A stretch of DNA of 64,000 nucleotides, taken from positions 186,001 through 250,000 of the forward strand of contig VFIW01000055.1 in assembly GCA_006386115.1 (NCBI GenBank), written 5' to 3'. This document shows, piece after piece, positions 36,900 through 47,100 of the stretch. Every line of letters starts with the position of its first letter. Position 1 is the first letter of the stretch. The notes beneath the pieces were generated by a model, which saw only the letters and a program-made list of their open reading frames with translations, was not told the DNA's origin and did not search any database. Source of the DNA: Globisporangium splendens. Lineage: Eukaryota; Oomycota; Peronosporomycetes; Pythiales; Pythiaceae. A program made the position numbers and the translations under genes.

Positions 36900-37214
36900 T
36901 CTGTCGGTCACTCGGTCACTGAATGACCATCTTCATGGAACTCCATCGAACCAAAACCAGGAACGGTCACTGAAACGGGGGAAGGAAACTGATGATCTTC
37001 ACTCACGATGGTGAAGTGAATGAATGACGGTCAGTTTTTTCCCGCCATAATTGATCGGAATGCACAACACAGCGCCAGCACAAGTGCAACAAATTATCGA
37101 GAGCCGATCGCTCTGCAATTGCTCATTACGACGCCTGATTGGCATCCCGCAGCTCACAATCGCCTTTACCACTAACTGGACACACAGGCAGTGCACCAGT
37201 AGCAGCGGAGTACG
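36900..37214. promoter_or_regulatory. Divergent intergenic region (LIPT2 / ALC1-like)
   Basis: A 315-base gap between divergent start codons. GCTCATTACGACG at about 37110-37122 resembles the start of the oomycete initiator element (TCAYTYY-type) but departs at one position, so it is only a candidate start site for the remodeler gene. Confidence 0.35.
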
Positions 37215-40128
37215 ATGGACAAGCTCGTAAAGCGCCTTCAGGACCAGGAGCAGCACCCAGTGAGCGAAGCGCTGGTCAAGCGGTTTGCAACGGCGCAACC
37301 GCCCGCGACCCTCGACAATGTCAACTTGCACGACTACCAGCTGCAAGGCATGCGCTGGCTGCTCACAAAGTACGCACAGGACTTGAATCCGATCTTGGGC
37401 GACGAAATGGGGCTCGGCAAGACGCTCCAGGTCATCGCGTTCATCGCGAGCCTGATTGAGTACTTTGAGAGCGAGGATGCACCGTGGGAAAAGAACCCTG
37501 ATGAGGCTGAGATGTTCCTGATCGTGGCGCCGTTGAGTGTGTTGCCGAATTGGATGGAGCAGTTTGAACGCTTTGCTCCCAGCATCGACGTTGTCGTGTA
37601 CACGGGGCAAAAGTCCGAGCGTCAAGCCACAGAGGAGAAAGTGAAAGTTAGAAAAACAAAGGTAAGCGATGCAATAAGTTGCGCTCTTTCATGATATGAT
37701 TTTTGAATACTAACTATGATCGTGCAATAACTCTTGCAAAGAAACAGCCGCTAGTGGTAGTGACCTCGTACGAAATGGTGCTTTTCAATGCCGACTTCTT
37801 TGGCGGCCTGACCTGGAAGCTCCTGATTCTCGATGAGGGCCATCGACTGAAAAACACAAAAGGGAAACTTTATGAAGTGTTGAGTACGAAGTTGCCCGTG
37901 AAGCACAAGGTGATTCTGTCCGGGACGCCGATCCAGAACAACTTATCCGAGCTGTTCAGCCTCTTGTCGTTCTTGAATCCGACCATTTTCAACAATCAAG
38001 AGCTGTTTGTGGCCACATTCAAAGAATACTTCTCGGCAAAGGCGCAACAGTTGGATCCAACGAAAGCCGCGACGAAATCCATGCATTTGCTAGCGGCAGA
38101 AGACCTGATGCGCGACATTTTGGTGCCACTGCTGCTCTTGCGAACGATCCACGATGTCAACTCGTCGTTCACGCTGCCTCCAATTTCCGAGATGGTCGTC
38201 CACACTCCGCTCTCGCCCATGCAACGTGAGTATTACAAGGAGATCGTTGCGAAGAACTCTGATCTGATTAACAGTGTTGCTGCGAATCACGCGTCCAGGT
38301 ACGTTCACTTTGTGTGTTGGAGGTGTCATTTCTGTGGCGCTGACCTTGTTCGCTATGATTTTGCGCTTGCAGAGTAAATCTGACCAATATCTTGCCGCAA
38401 TTACGGAAAATCTGTAATCACCCGTACCTGTTTCCTGGCACGGAACCAGAGCCTTTCTGCGAAGGTCCCCATTTATATCAAAACAGTGGGAAACTCTACG
38501 TGCTGCAGCAAATCCTACCGCGTCTGAAAGCCAATGGTCATTGCGTTTTGCTGTTCAGTCAGTCGACTGCGTTTCTTGATATTCTCCAGGATTTTCTCAC
38601 CATGGAGGGGTTTTCGTATGAGCGCATCGATGGTTCTGTTCGTGGCAAAGAGCGCTGGCAAGCGATCGAGCGGTTTCGACATGCTCCAGAGACGTTTGTG
38701 TTTTTGATCAGTACGCGATCCGGAGGCGTGGGTTTGAATTTGCAACGTGCGGACACAGTCATCTTTGCAGACTCCGATTACAATCCGCAGCAGGATCTGC
38801 AAGCAGTGGCGCGAGCGTACCGATTGGGCCAAACGAAGCCAATCCATGTGATCAAATTCCTCTGCGCAAGCACGGTGGAAGAGATCATTTACCGTCGCGC
38901 ATTGAAGAAAATGCGCATGGCCGACAAGATCCGCAATTGTGCGCGCCAAGTGGAGGATGAAGACGACGATCTGGACAACGAAGTCAGTCTGGTTGAGATG
39001 ATCCAGTTTGGACTTCACAAGCTCATGGAGGAGCCTGAGGGCGAAGAGGTGGCGCTCACGAAGCCCCTGGACGATGAGTACATCACGCACATTTTGACTC
39101 GGCGAACGACAGACGCGAATGCGGTGGTGCTCAAAGATGGGACTGTTAAGAACGAAAAGGTGACGGAAGCAGGAGGCGATTTCCAGGAGGAGAACATGTA
39201 CTACTTTGAAGGCGAAGATCATTCGGCTGCAGACGCCAAAGCCAAAGCCAGAGACGGGGAGGCGCTGAAGCAGCTGCTGTCGGCCGTCAAGATCTCCAAA
39301 CGACGACGACCAAACTCACTGCACGAATGCTACGCTGGAGAAGAGAACGACAACTACGAAGAAGATGAGGAGCTCGACGAAGTGACGATCGCTGAGAACG
39401 AGGCTGAGAAAGCGCGGAAACGCGAAGAACGACGTCAGAAGAGACTGGAGAAGAAGCTGGCGATGTGGAAAGTCCATGGCTACGAATCGATGGTGATCCC
39501 TGTCGATGATGGGGATGGCGATGGAAGCTCACCTGGTGTCAACTTTGCAGACAGAAATCAAATCCGTTACAAAGCCGGGGATGCGAGCCAGCCACCGTTG
39601 GCATCCATTCACAGCGGTGCGATCGTCATCGTGCACTGCGTCGACACGAGCGGCGTGTGGAGCTCGCGCGGGTTCTTTCGCTCGCTCTCAGCGTTATCAC
39701 CGACCATTCAACGCCAATACGAGGCTGCAGCAAGGAACGACGACCTGAAACTGGGTCAAGCGCATTTGATCCAACTGCCCTCGCGCTCGGAAGGTGGTCG
39801 CAACGTCGACGTGTACGTGTGCCTGCTCGTCGTGCAGGGGTACGTCGACACCTCTGGGCAGGGCAAGAAGAAGAAGAAGCTCCGCGGCGGCGCGCCGCTC
39901 GTGCGTCACGGCAAATCCACCACCTTCCGCATGCACGCGCTCGAGACGTCGCTGCATGCGCTCGCGCGTCGCACGCACGCACTCAATGCCAGCGTGCACA
40001 TGCCGCGGATCGGCTACGGCACGCCCAATTTCAACTGGTACGCCGTCGAGCGCATCATCCAGCGGCAGTTGCGTGACACCGGCGTGTCAGTGAGCATCTA
40101 CTATTATTCTCGGAATAGAGGACCGTAA
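37215..40128 (+). CDS. CHD1L: SNF2-family chromatin remodeler with macro domain, ALC1/CHD1L-like
   Basis: Three exons (37215-37661, 37742-38298, 38373-40128) give 919 residues, near the 897 of human CHD1L. The N-terminal half is a complete SNF2 motor: DEMGLGKT (motif I, about residue 63-70), DEGH (about 180-183), SGTPIQNN, LFSQSTAFLDI, ISTRSGGVGLNL and QAVARAYRLGQTKP. A charged linker of about 150 residues follows (EEDEELDE, RKREERRQKRLEKK). The C-terminal part from about 745 reads as a macro domain (LIQLPSR, VYVCLLVV, HMPRIGYGTPNFNW). SNF2 plus macro is diagnostic of ALC1, which slides nucleosomes when poly(ADP-ribose) binds its macro domain during DNA repair. No CHD-type chromodomains are present. 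Intron 1 has a perfect TACTAAC branch point. Confidence 0.92.
37708..37714 (+). other. Consensus intron branch point TACTAAC
   Basis: TACTAAC lies 27 bases before the acceptor AAAG at 37741 of the 80-base intron 37662-37741 in the ALC1-like gene. Similar CTAAC motifs lie in other introns of the window (about 12990 and 35229), which supports the splice models. Confidence 0.75.
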
Positions 40129-40644
40129 GGCGTCATCTGTTTTTTGAACGGGTTTGGTTTTTTGCAGAGTTGGTGGGTTGAAAATGAGAACCCGACCCGC
40201 GGGTAGATCGCCTGACCTGACCCCCGAAGAGCTACAACACAGACGACACGGATCAGAGCCCGAGAAGAAGAGGAAGAAGAGCAAGGGGGAGTTGGTGGCG
40301 CACGCGCAGTAGCAAGAAGCAGACGAGAGAGGAGGAGAGCGCACGCGTCGCTCAGTCGGTTACTTTGTTAGTGCGTGGCGGCGTTTTTCCAGATGCGGCG
40401 CTCGTTTTTGTCTACGAATAACGGTACCTTTTTATCAGATTTCCTTTTTTCTTTCGCGCGCACGCTTGTAGTGCTGAATCATTTTGCGCTCTTTATATAC
40501 ACGGTTGCTGGTGGAGTGGAGCCTTTTGTGCGTATATGCTGTTTTGTTGTGCGAAGAAGGGGAAATGATATGACTCACCAAATCGCTCTGTTGTTTGTTT
40601 GTTGCGTGTTTCTTTTGCTCTCTCTCTCTCTCTTTCTTCGTGTG
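40129..40644. other. Intergenic / 5' leader region of the J-domain gene
   Basis: A 516-base stretch between the remodeler stop and the preferred start of the J-domain gene. It contains a TC microsatellite at about 40617-40634 and a TCATTTT initiator-like motif near 40479 with a TTTATATA sequence after it. The frame is open upstream to 40375, so an earlier start, or a spliced leader exon near 40393-40427, cannot be excluded. Confidence 0.45.
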
Positions 40645-43600
40645 ATGAATTGCGGATATATGGAATTGCGACGAACAGAAAGCGCGGGGAAGGAGACAGT
40701 GAAGGACCGCAAGGCGCGCAACCGCTTGTTTTCGTCGTCTGAGTCAGAATCCGACGATTCCGGAGGGATCGATGCGCCGTCGCCAAGCGATACAGCAGCA
40801 GCACCGACGATGACGCAGCGGGCGTTCTCGATGTTCGGTGCTCGGAGTTCCTCCGCGAAAATGCCAGGCACTAGCAGCGCGGCTCTAGCGAGGAATGGCG
40901 GCAGTGATAAGACCGATCTGCGGCGCAAAACACTTGCGAGCTCGTCGTCATTTAAAGGCACGTCAGGGGGTTCTAGCAGCAGCAGCAGTAGTTTGAGTGG
41001 CGGGCGAGAAAGCGCAAACAACAGTTCGTTCATCGGGGGATCCGGGTTTCCTGAGCGAAAGGGGCTGTTTGAGCAGGATGACGAGCCGGATTCGATGGAG
41101 AATTTCCATGAACGCGTGAAGATTCGACAGATGAAGAAACAGTCTGAGATGGAGACGACCAAGGCCGAACTGGAGAGCGCACTGGTCAAGATCGCGGATT
41201 TGGAACAGCGTGTCGCCCAAGAATTGAAGGAGAAAGTTGAGTACGAGATTCGCATGAAGGAGTGTCATCGTATTATCGAGAAACGCAACAAGCAGCTTAT
41301 GAAGGCGAGCGAGCGCGTTGCGCGGTACACTGAGCAAGCGGAAAGCCAGCTGACCGAGTTGCAGGCCAAAATCACGCAGCTGACGACTGAAAACGAGCAG
41401 TTGCGTGCTTATAATACAATGCAAAAGGAAGCGCTCCAGAAAGAGATGGATGCGAAGATCCTGGAATATCAGAAGCAGTTTGAAGCAACAGTTGCAGAGC
41501 AGAAGCAAGCGTTTGAGGCGAAACTGGAGCGGGTGACTCAGGTCTCTGAAGAAAGCGTGCTGAGAAAGCAATCGGAGAATGACGCACTGCGTTTGCGAAT
41601 CAAAGAATTGGAAAGCGAGGTCATCAGTGTGGCGTCTCGAGTGGTGGAAAGCGAAGAATACCAGACGCTGCTCAAGAAATGCGAAGATACTGAGGCAATT
41701 GGTCGCGGATTGAGGTTCCAACTGGAAAAGGATCAGCAGGAGAAGAAGTTTTTGAAGAGTCAGCTGGCAGTCTTCCAAGCGAGTGCAGGCTTTAGCGAGA
41801 CGGTGGACGCACAAGACGGTCAACCGAGTCCCACGAGCAGTGTGGCGAGTGGCCCCGACTTGTCGAGCTTTGACTTCACGCGGCAGTCGATGCTCGGAAG
41901 TCCCGTGCACAGACTTGCTCCAAAGTCGCCTACAAAGAAACGAGCCGAGGGTTTCTCGTCGAAAGTCGAAAGCACAGACGACAAGGTCGAAGAAAGCAAC
42001 AAGAGCTCCAATGTGAAGAAAGCCCCACTCAACGAAAAAGAGTCCACTACGGCGACCTATCGAACGAGCAAGTCCAAGGAGGAACAGCCACCGGTGGTGG
42101 CCGAGCCTCCACCTGCCCCCACGGAGGAAAAGCCTATGGCGCGTGCCGGTTCGGCATCCACGACCTTCTTTGAGAAGCTCTCGATCAAGTTCAAACGGTC
42201 CTCTCCTCGCAGCAGCTTCAACACCAAGGCAGACAAGGCGGAAGAAAGTGCAGCCGCGTCGGCTGCAACGACCATCCCACCGACTGTGTCCAGTGCCTCG
42301 CCAGTGTCTGATGCCTCGGCTGCTCCTGCTGCTCCAACTGCGACCGGCCGCAAGCAGCGACCGAAGATGTACGTCGCGAAAGCGCCGTCCAACTACGACG
42401 AAGAGTCCAGTGACAGTATCTTTGGCGATGACAGTGATTCGGAGGATTCATCCTTTGGGGAAAGCGACGACGAGAGTCCACCTTTGCCTCCGCCGCCTCC
42501 AGAAATGCCTGCTCCCGCTCGACCTGCCCCTGCAGCTTATGCGGCTCAGCCTTCGTTGTTTGGACCACATCAAGTAGTCCCATCCGACGACAGCGACGAT
42601 GCCGACTTCAGCAGCTCGAGTGATTCCGAGGACGAAAAGCCGGCGGCGCCAACACCGTCTATGTCGTCGTCGAAGCCAAATGAGAGTTCGTCATCGTTCC
42701 GCGACCAACCAGCGACAAAAGCGGAGCCTGCGCCTCGCAATGGTCGCTCGTCCTCGGACTCGTCTCTGTCTTCCGATGATTCCGACGATGAAAAGCAGGA
42801 CTCTGATATCAAGAAAGACGTGAACGAGTCGAAGCGAAAGCGGACGAAGGAGCGCACACGCGAAAGTAAAAGTGACGTCTCCTCGGACGAGTCCTCGTCG
42901 TCAAGCGAAAGCGACAAGCGAGACGTGAATCGCCACCGACGGAGACGAGATACCGAAGAAGACAACCACAAGAAGCAATCGAGACGAGGATCGTCGGCGC
43001 CACGATCTCGCGAGAAAAGCCACAGCACGGGCGACGAAATGGGAAATCTTGCGCATACTACTAGTAAGAGTCGCATGAATGAATACATGGAGGCACGCGC
43101 GAAGAAACGACTCGAGAAGCTGAAAAAGAAAGAGGAGAAGGAGAACGCAGAGCACAAAAAGAAGGAAGAATATGAAAAGGAGTGGGAAAAGATGGCGCAA
43201 GAAGAGCGCGAACGGAAGCGTAAACAGCAACAGGCACGACGAAGTGGACGTCGCCGACCATCTAGTCTGAAAACGGTGCGAGTTTCCCAGATGCGACAGC
43301 AGATGAACAAGCAACAGCAGCAAAAGGATCAGCAGCAGGATCCATTTGGCATGGCGCGTCCAGACGACGCAGCAGACGGAGAAGAGCGCCAAGAGCGCCG
43401 ACGACAGAGTTCGCGTCGAAAAAGCAACTCGAAGGTTTCTGAGAGCGACGAGGACGTCGATGAACCTACTCCGAAAACGCCTACAGCAGCACAACCGGCC
43501 GAGCCCACACCGCTTCCACCTGAGCCCACTGAAGCCGACACGGAATTGTACCTTCGCCAGCAAGCGCGTCTGCGCGAGCGGCATGAACTAGAAATGAAGA

Positions 43601-44013
43601 GGAAGATGGATGCTGATGAAGCGGATCTCGTCCGTGGCCAAATCCATCGCCGCGTTGAGATGTGGGCGTTCGGGAAAGAGCTGCTGCACATGATTTTGAC
43701 TTTGGATCAGATTTCCGCGAACGAAGCGCTGCAGAAATGCCAGTTGTCGGTGATTCAGTCGCCAGACAACGAGACTGTGCGCAAAGCTTACAGGTATGTT
43801 GCGAGCAAAAGTCCTCATCTGTCTGTCTACCGCGACTCACGTGTCTCACGTTGCTGCCCTTGTTCTTGTTTTTTTGTTCCCCATAGAAACATCATTCGTG
43901 TGATTCATCCAGACAAGCTTCGAGGCGCAACCGTGCCTGAACAACTCGAAGCCCAAGAACTTTTCACGGTGCTCAACCAGGCATTTGAAAAGTTCAAAAA
44001 CCAAGCCAACTAA
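40645..44013 (+). CDS. Coiled-coil protein with C-terminal auxilin-type J domain
   Basis: Two exons (40645-43793, 43887-44013) give about 1,091 residues. The intron 43794-43886 is 93 bases, in frame and stop-free, so it can look like coding DNA; splicing it restores KAYRNIIRVIHPDKL. Residues about 145-380 form a long coiled coil. Residues 400-870 are Ser/Asp/Pro-rich low complexity with repeated SSDSED and DDSDDE patches, followed by a charged Lys/Glu/Arg helix. The last 90 residues make a J domain with the HPDK motif, in the C-terminal position typical of auxilin/GAK proteins. J domains stimulate Hsp70 ATPase, and auxilins uncoat clathrin vesicles. No phosphatase or clathrin-box segment is obvious, so the cargo is unknown. 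Start uncertain: ATG 40645 or 40660; upstream frame is TC-rich and looks untranslated. Confidence 0.8.
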   Translation: MNCGYMELRRTESAGKETVKDRKARNRLFSSSESESDDSGGIDAPSPSDTAAAPTMTQRAFSMFGARSSSAKMPGTSSAALARNGGSDKTDLRRKTLASSSSFKGTSGGSSSSSSSLSGGRESANNSSFIGGSGFPERKGLFEQDDEPDSMENFHERVKIRQMKKQSEMETTKAELESALVKIADLEQRVAQELKEKVEYEIRMKECHRIIEKRNKQLMKASERVARYTEQAESQLTELQAKITQLTTENEQLRAYNTMQKEALQKEMDAKILEYQKQFEATVAEQKQAFEAKLERVTQVSEESVLRKQSENDALRLRIKELESEVISVASRVVESEEYQTLLKKCEDTEAIGRGLRFQLEKDQQEKKFLKSQLAVFQASAGFSETVDAQDGQPSPTSSVASGPDLSSFDFTRQSMLGSPVHRLAPKSPTKKRAEGFSSKVESTDDKVEESNKSSNVKKAPLNEKESTTATYRTSKSKEEQPPVVAEPPPAPTEEKPMARAGSASTTFFEKLSIKFKRSSPRSSFNTKADKAEESAAASAATTIPPTVSSASPVSDASAAPAAPTATGRKQRPKMYVAKAPSNYDEESSDSIFGDDSDSEDSSFGESDDESPPLPPPPPEMPAPARPAPAAYAAQPSLFGPHQVVPSDDSDDADFSSSSDSEDEKPAAPTPSMSSSKPNESSSSFRDQPATKAEPAPRNGRSSSDSSLSSDDSDDEKQDSDIKKDVNESKRKRTKERTRESKSDVSSDESSSSSESDKRDVNRHRRRRDTEEDNHKKQSRRGSSAPRSREKSHSTGDEMGNLAHTTSKSRMNEYMEARAKKRLEKLKKKEEKENAEHKKKEEYEKEWEKMAQEERERKRKQQQARRSGRRRPSSLKTVRVSQMRQQMNKQQQQKDQQQDPFGMARPDDAADGEERQERRRQSSRRKSNSKVSESDEDVDEPTPKTPTAAQPAEPTPLPPEPTEADTELYLRQQARLRERHELEMKRKMDADEADLVRGQIHRRVEMWAFGKELLHMILTLDQISANEALQKCQLSVIQSPDNETVRKAYRYVASKSPHLSVYRDSRVSRCCPCSCFFVPHRNIIRVIHPDKLRGATVPEQLEAQELFTVLNQAFEKFKNQAN

Positions 44014-44144
44014 GGCAAAGTAGCCAGAGGTCGTTACCTGCCTGCTCGCTTTTTGTTTTGTCCGCACGGAGATTTTGAACGAAGAAACCTCTGCGTCCCC
44101 GGTTTGTTAAATGTGGTTTGATCTATCAAATTCAGCTCCATTTG

Positions 44145-47100
44145 CTAGAGTAACGGGTCTTGATGCTGCATTCCGTTTGCCTTTGTGGCTTCAATGAGTC
44201 GCGCCAGCTCTCGGACCAGATAACTTTGTTCGTTGTATGCACCACTCGCTAACAGGAGCTTCCGTTCTCGCTCGAGCCGATCCAGTTCCAGGTCCGCATT
44301 GTGATGATGAAACTCATTCTCAATGTCGTCGGCATCTTCCGAGTCATCTTCGTCCTCCTCTCCGTCGTCGCCATAGTATTCACTGCTGTCGTTCATACTG
44401 CTTTGATGGGAATCGTCTTGGATGGGATCTGGTTCGCGCGAGAACCTTTGCCGATGATCTCGCACCAGCGATTCGCTTCTCCACTTCCGAGTACTATCCC
44501 TACCAGAATGGAATCGCCGAGGAACAGCCGTGTGATGACCACTTTGCATATGACGAATTGAGGAAGTGCGATATCGTCGTGAGTCTGTTTCGCTGCGGTG
44601 AAGCGAGGAGTGGACACTTTGTGGAGACAAAACCTTGCGATCCACAGCACCGCGACGATCTTGGGGTGAGAACACTTCGAACTGATCCGCATGATCCGGA
44701 CTACGACGTAGGTCGAAACCCTTTAACTCGTCCAATTGCTTCTTGATCGCGCGCAGCTCTTCGCGATCACCATCGAGCACGTACTTCTCCTCGCGTGCAA
44801 TGTACTTGACGCGCAGTTTCTCGAGCTCATCGACGACTCTCGTCTCGTTTTTCTTTTTCTCATTCTGGACCAGTTTCACCATTTTCTCAATCTGCATCTT
44901 CAAAGCCGCGATATTCGCTTCGGCGACCTCGCACAGCTTTTCTTGCTGCATCTTTTGCTTCTCGAGTTCCAAAATTGTGCCTTTCAATGCAGAAATCTCT
45001 TCGCGTAGCCGCGATTCTGGTACTTTGCGTTGCTGTTGCCGATACTCAGCAAAATCCGCTTCTACTTGTCGCGCTCGTGCCTCGGCTTCCTTTAGTTGAG
45101 ATTCGAGCATCGCGACGCGCCGTTCCTGCGATTCCGCCTGCTTTTGAGCAAGCGAGAGTGCGTGGGACTGATCGCTCTGGATGCGTCTTCGAAATCGTTC
45201 GTTCTCTTCTTTCTGGGTCTGCTGCTCTCGCTGCAACGCGCTTTCGGCAATCGCAAACCGCCTCTCTCTAGCCTCCAACTCGAGCAACGAGCTCCGCAAC
45301 GTCTTCTCCAGCCGCTCGTACTCGGCTTGAGCTGTGCGCACCAAGCTCCTTCGCTCCTCTTCTCGACGAGCCCACTCCTCTTCGAGCTCCTGCATTCTCG
45401 CTTTTTCTGTTCCTTCCAGACGACGTCTCCACTGCAATTGCTGCATTCTCTGCTCCTGTATCCACATCTGCTTCTCTCGTTCAAACGATTCCTTGAGTCT
45501 TGACATCTCGCGAACTTTTTCTTCGTCGAGTTGGCGCCGACACCTCTCCCTTTCTTCCAAAGTTGCATCATGTGCGGATGACAGAGCGGGGATACTGCCG
45601 TTACCTAGTCTGCTAACTGTAGAAGGTTCAGGTTCCTTAGCAATCGACGCACCACGGTTTCCGTCACCACTGGACCTCTTGGTTGAGATTCGTCGAGGTG
45701 GCGAGAAGGAATCGTAGACTCTCATGCCTTCGATGTATGGTTGCGAAACGACCCTGTCGGCAAAACACCAAATCTGACAAAATGAGTCATTTTAAGAAGA
45801 TTTGCTCGATAAAAAGACCATAACCATGCAGCCACACGTACAATCTTTCAGCTACCGTCACATCTTCATCGCTGAGAACGCCCATATCTTCGATGTATGC
45901 CACAATTTCAACCATGCCGATTCGACGACGAGACGAGGGCACGACTCTTGCATCACGAGGGTCTTTGATGCCAATCACAGGAATGGCAATCGAGCAGCTC
46001 TTGAATCTGTGGACACGATCTTCAACACGCAATGTTTGCCTGCTGCCGTGATTTTCTTCCCAGTGCGCTTCCCCGTCCAATTGCGAGCGAAAGGTTTTGC
46101 CACAGGAAGGCTCTGCGCAGCAAAACTGGTCTTGCGAATAGTAGAGAAAGTTTAGGCTGAAGAGACAGTTTCCAAAAATCTCGCGTTGCCTAAACAAACA
46201 CAAATGTGGTAGATGCATAGCAGAGATTTCGTGATGATGGCCGATACTCGAGCGATCAAGAAGTTCAATACGACACCTTGAGCCAGACTCAGAGACGAAG
46301 TCGATAGCGACTGCGGACTGCATCGAGTCCTTGAACTGCTCTTCATCGTACATGAGCTCGAACATGCAAAACGAGTCCGCGAGGTACACTTCGCTTTTCT
46401 TGGCAACCTGAACACCCGTAAATTCCACTGGTGAAAACAATAGCAAAACCACAAAGTCGCACATAGAACAAATAGTGAGAGGCTTGCACACTTTAAACCC
46501 ACAACGCACTTTCTTACCTTTTCCTTTGCCTGTGAACGGGTTCTGGAACGCAATCGACAATTGCTGCGGTTTGTCAAAATCACGCAACGATTTCAGTTGC
46601 AGGAATACGTGATACATGTGCACATCGCTTCGGGTTATGTTCCTGGCAGACACAATCGACGGCTCTGAACTTGATTCCTCTTCCTCCTCAGGATCCTGAA
46701 GATCACGGACATGCAGCCGCACAATGCACTGACCAACATGCTCACGCTCGTCACTGTACAACGGAATCTCCATATGCTTCGAGAAATAACTTTTGACGTC
46801 CTCGATGTCTACGGATTCACTGAATGGAGCCAAGGACGTTGATGTTCCAACCAGAGTCTTCGTGTCGCTCGAAAAGCTACGAGCGCGGAGTGTGGATGCA
46901 TTAAGATCTTGCAGTACCACGTTCGCGACCTTGAGTTTCAGTGCGTCGTTGCCACCCAACACGTGCGTCTTTGTATATGCACAGAACCTCACTGTTCCCG
47001 AAATGACTGCTGATCCAAATGACAATTCCAACGAGATGCTTTCTTCACCAACGAATTGTGAAACAGCATCGTTACTCAGTTGAATCTGGTCCAGGTACAC

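Noticed and set aside
40375..40644. N-terminal extension of the J-domain protein with a hydrophobic, signal-like segment
   Set aside because: The segment is encoded by TC microsatellite and T-rich DNA typical of a 5' leader; a cytosolic J-protein is not expected to have a signal sequence. Not fully excluded.
40963..41910. 315-residue Leu-rich minus-strand frame resembling a membrane protein
   Set aside because: It is the complement of the Glu/Lys/Gln coiled coil of the J-domain protein; reverse reading of such codons yields Leu/Phe-rich shadows.
43794..43886. Coding status of the 93 bases inside the J domain
   Set aside because: Good GTATGT donor and CCATAG acceptor, and the insert would split the J-domain helix before HPDK.
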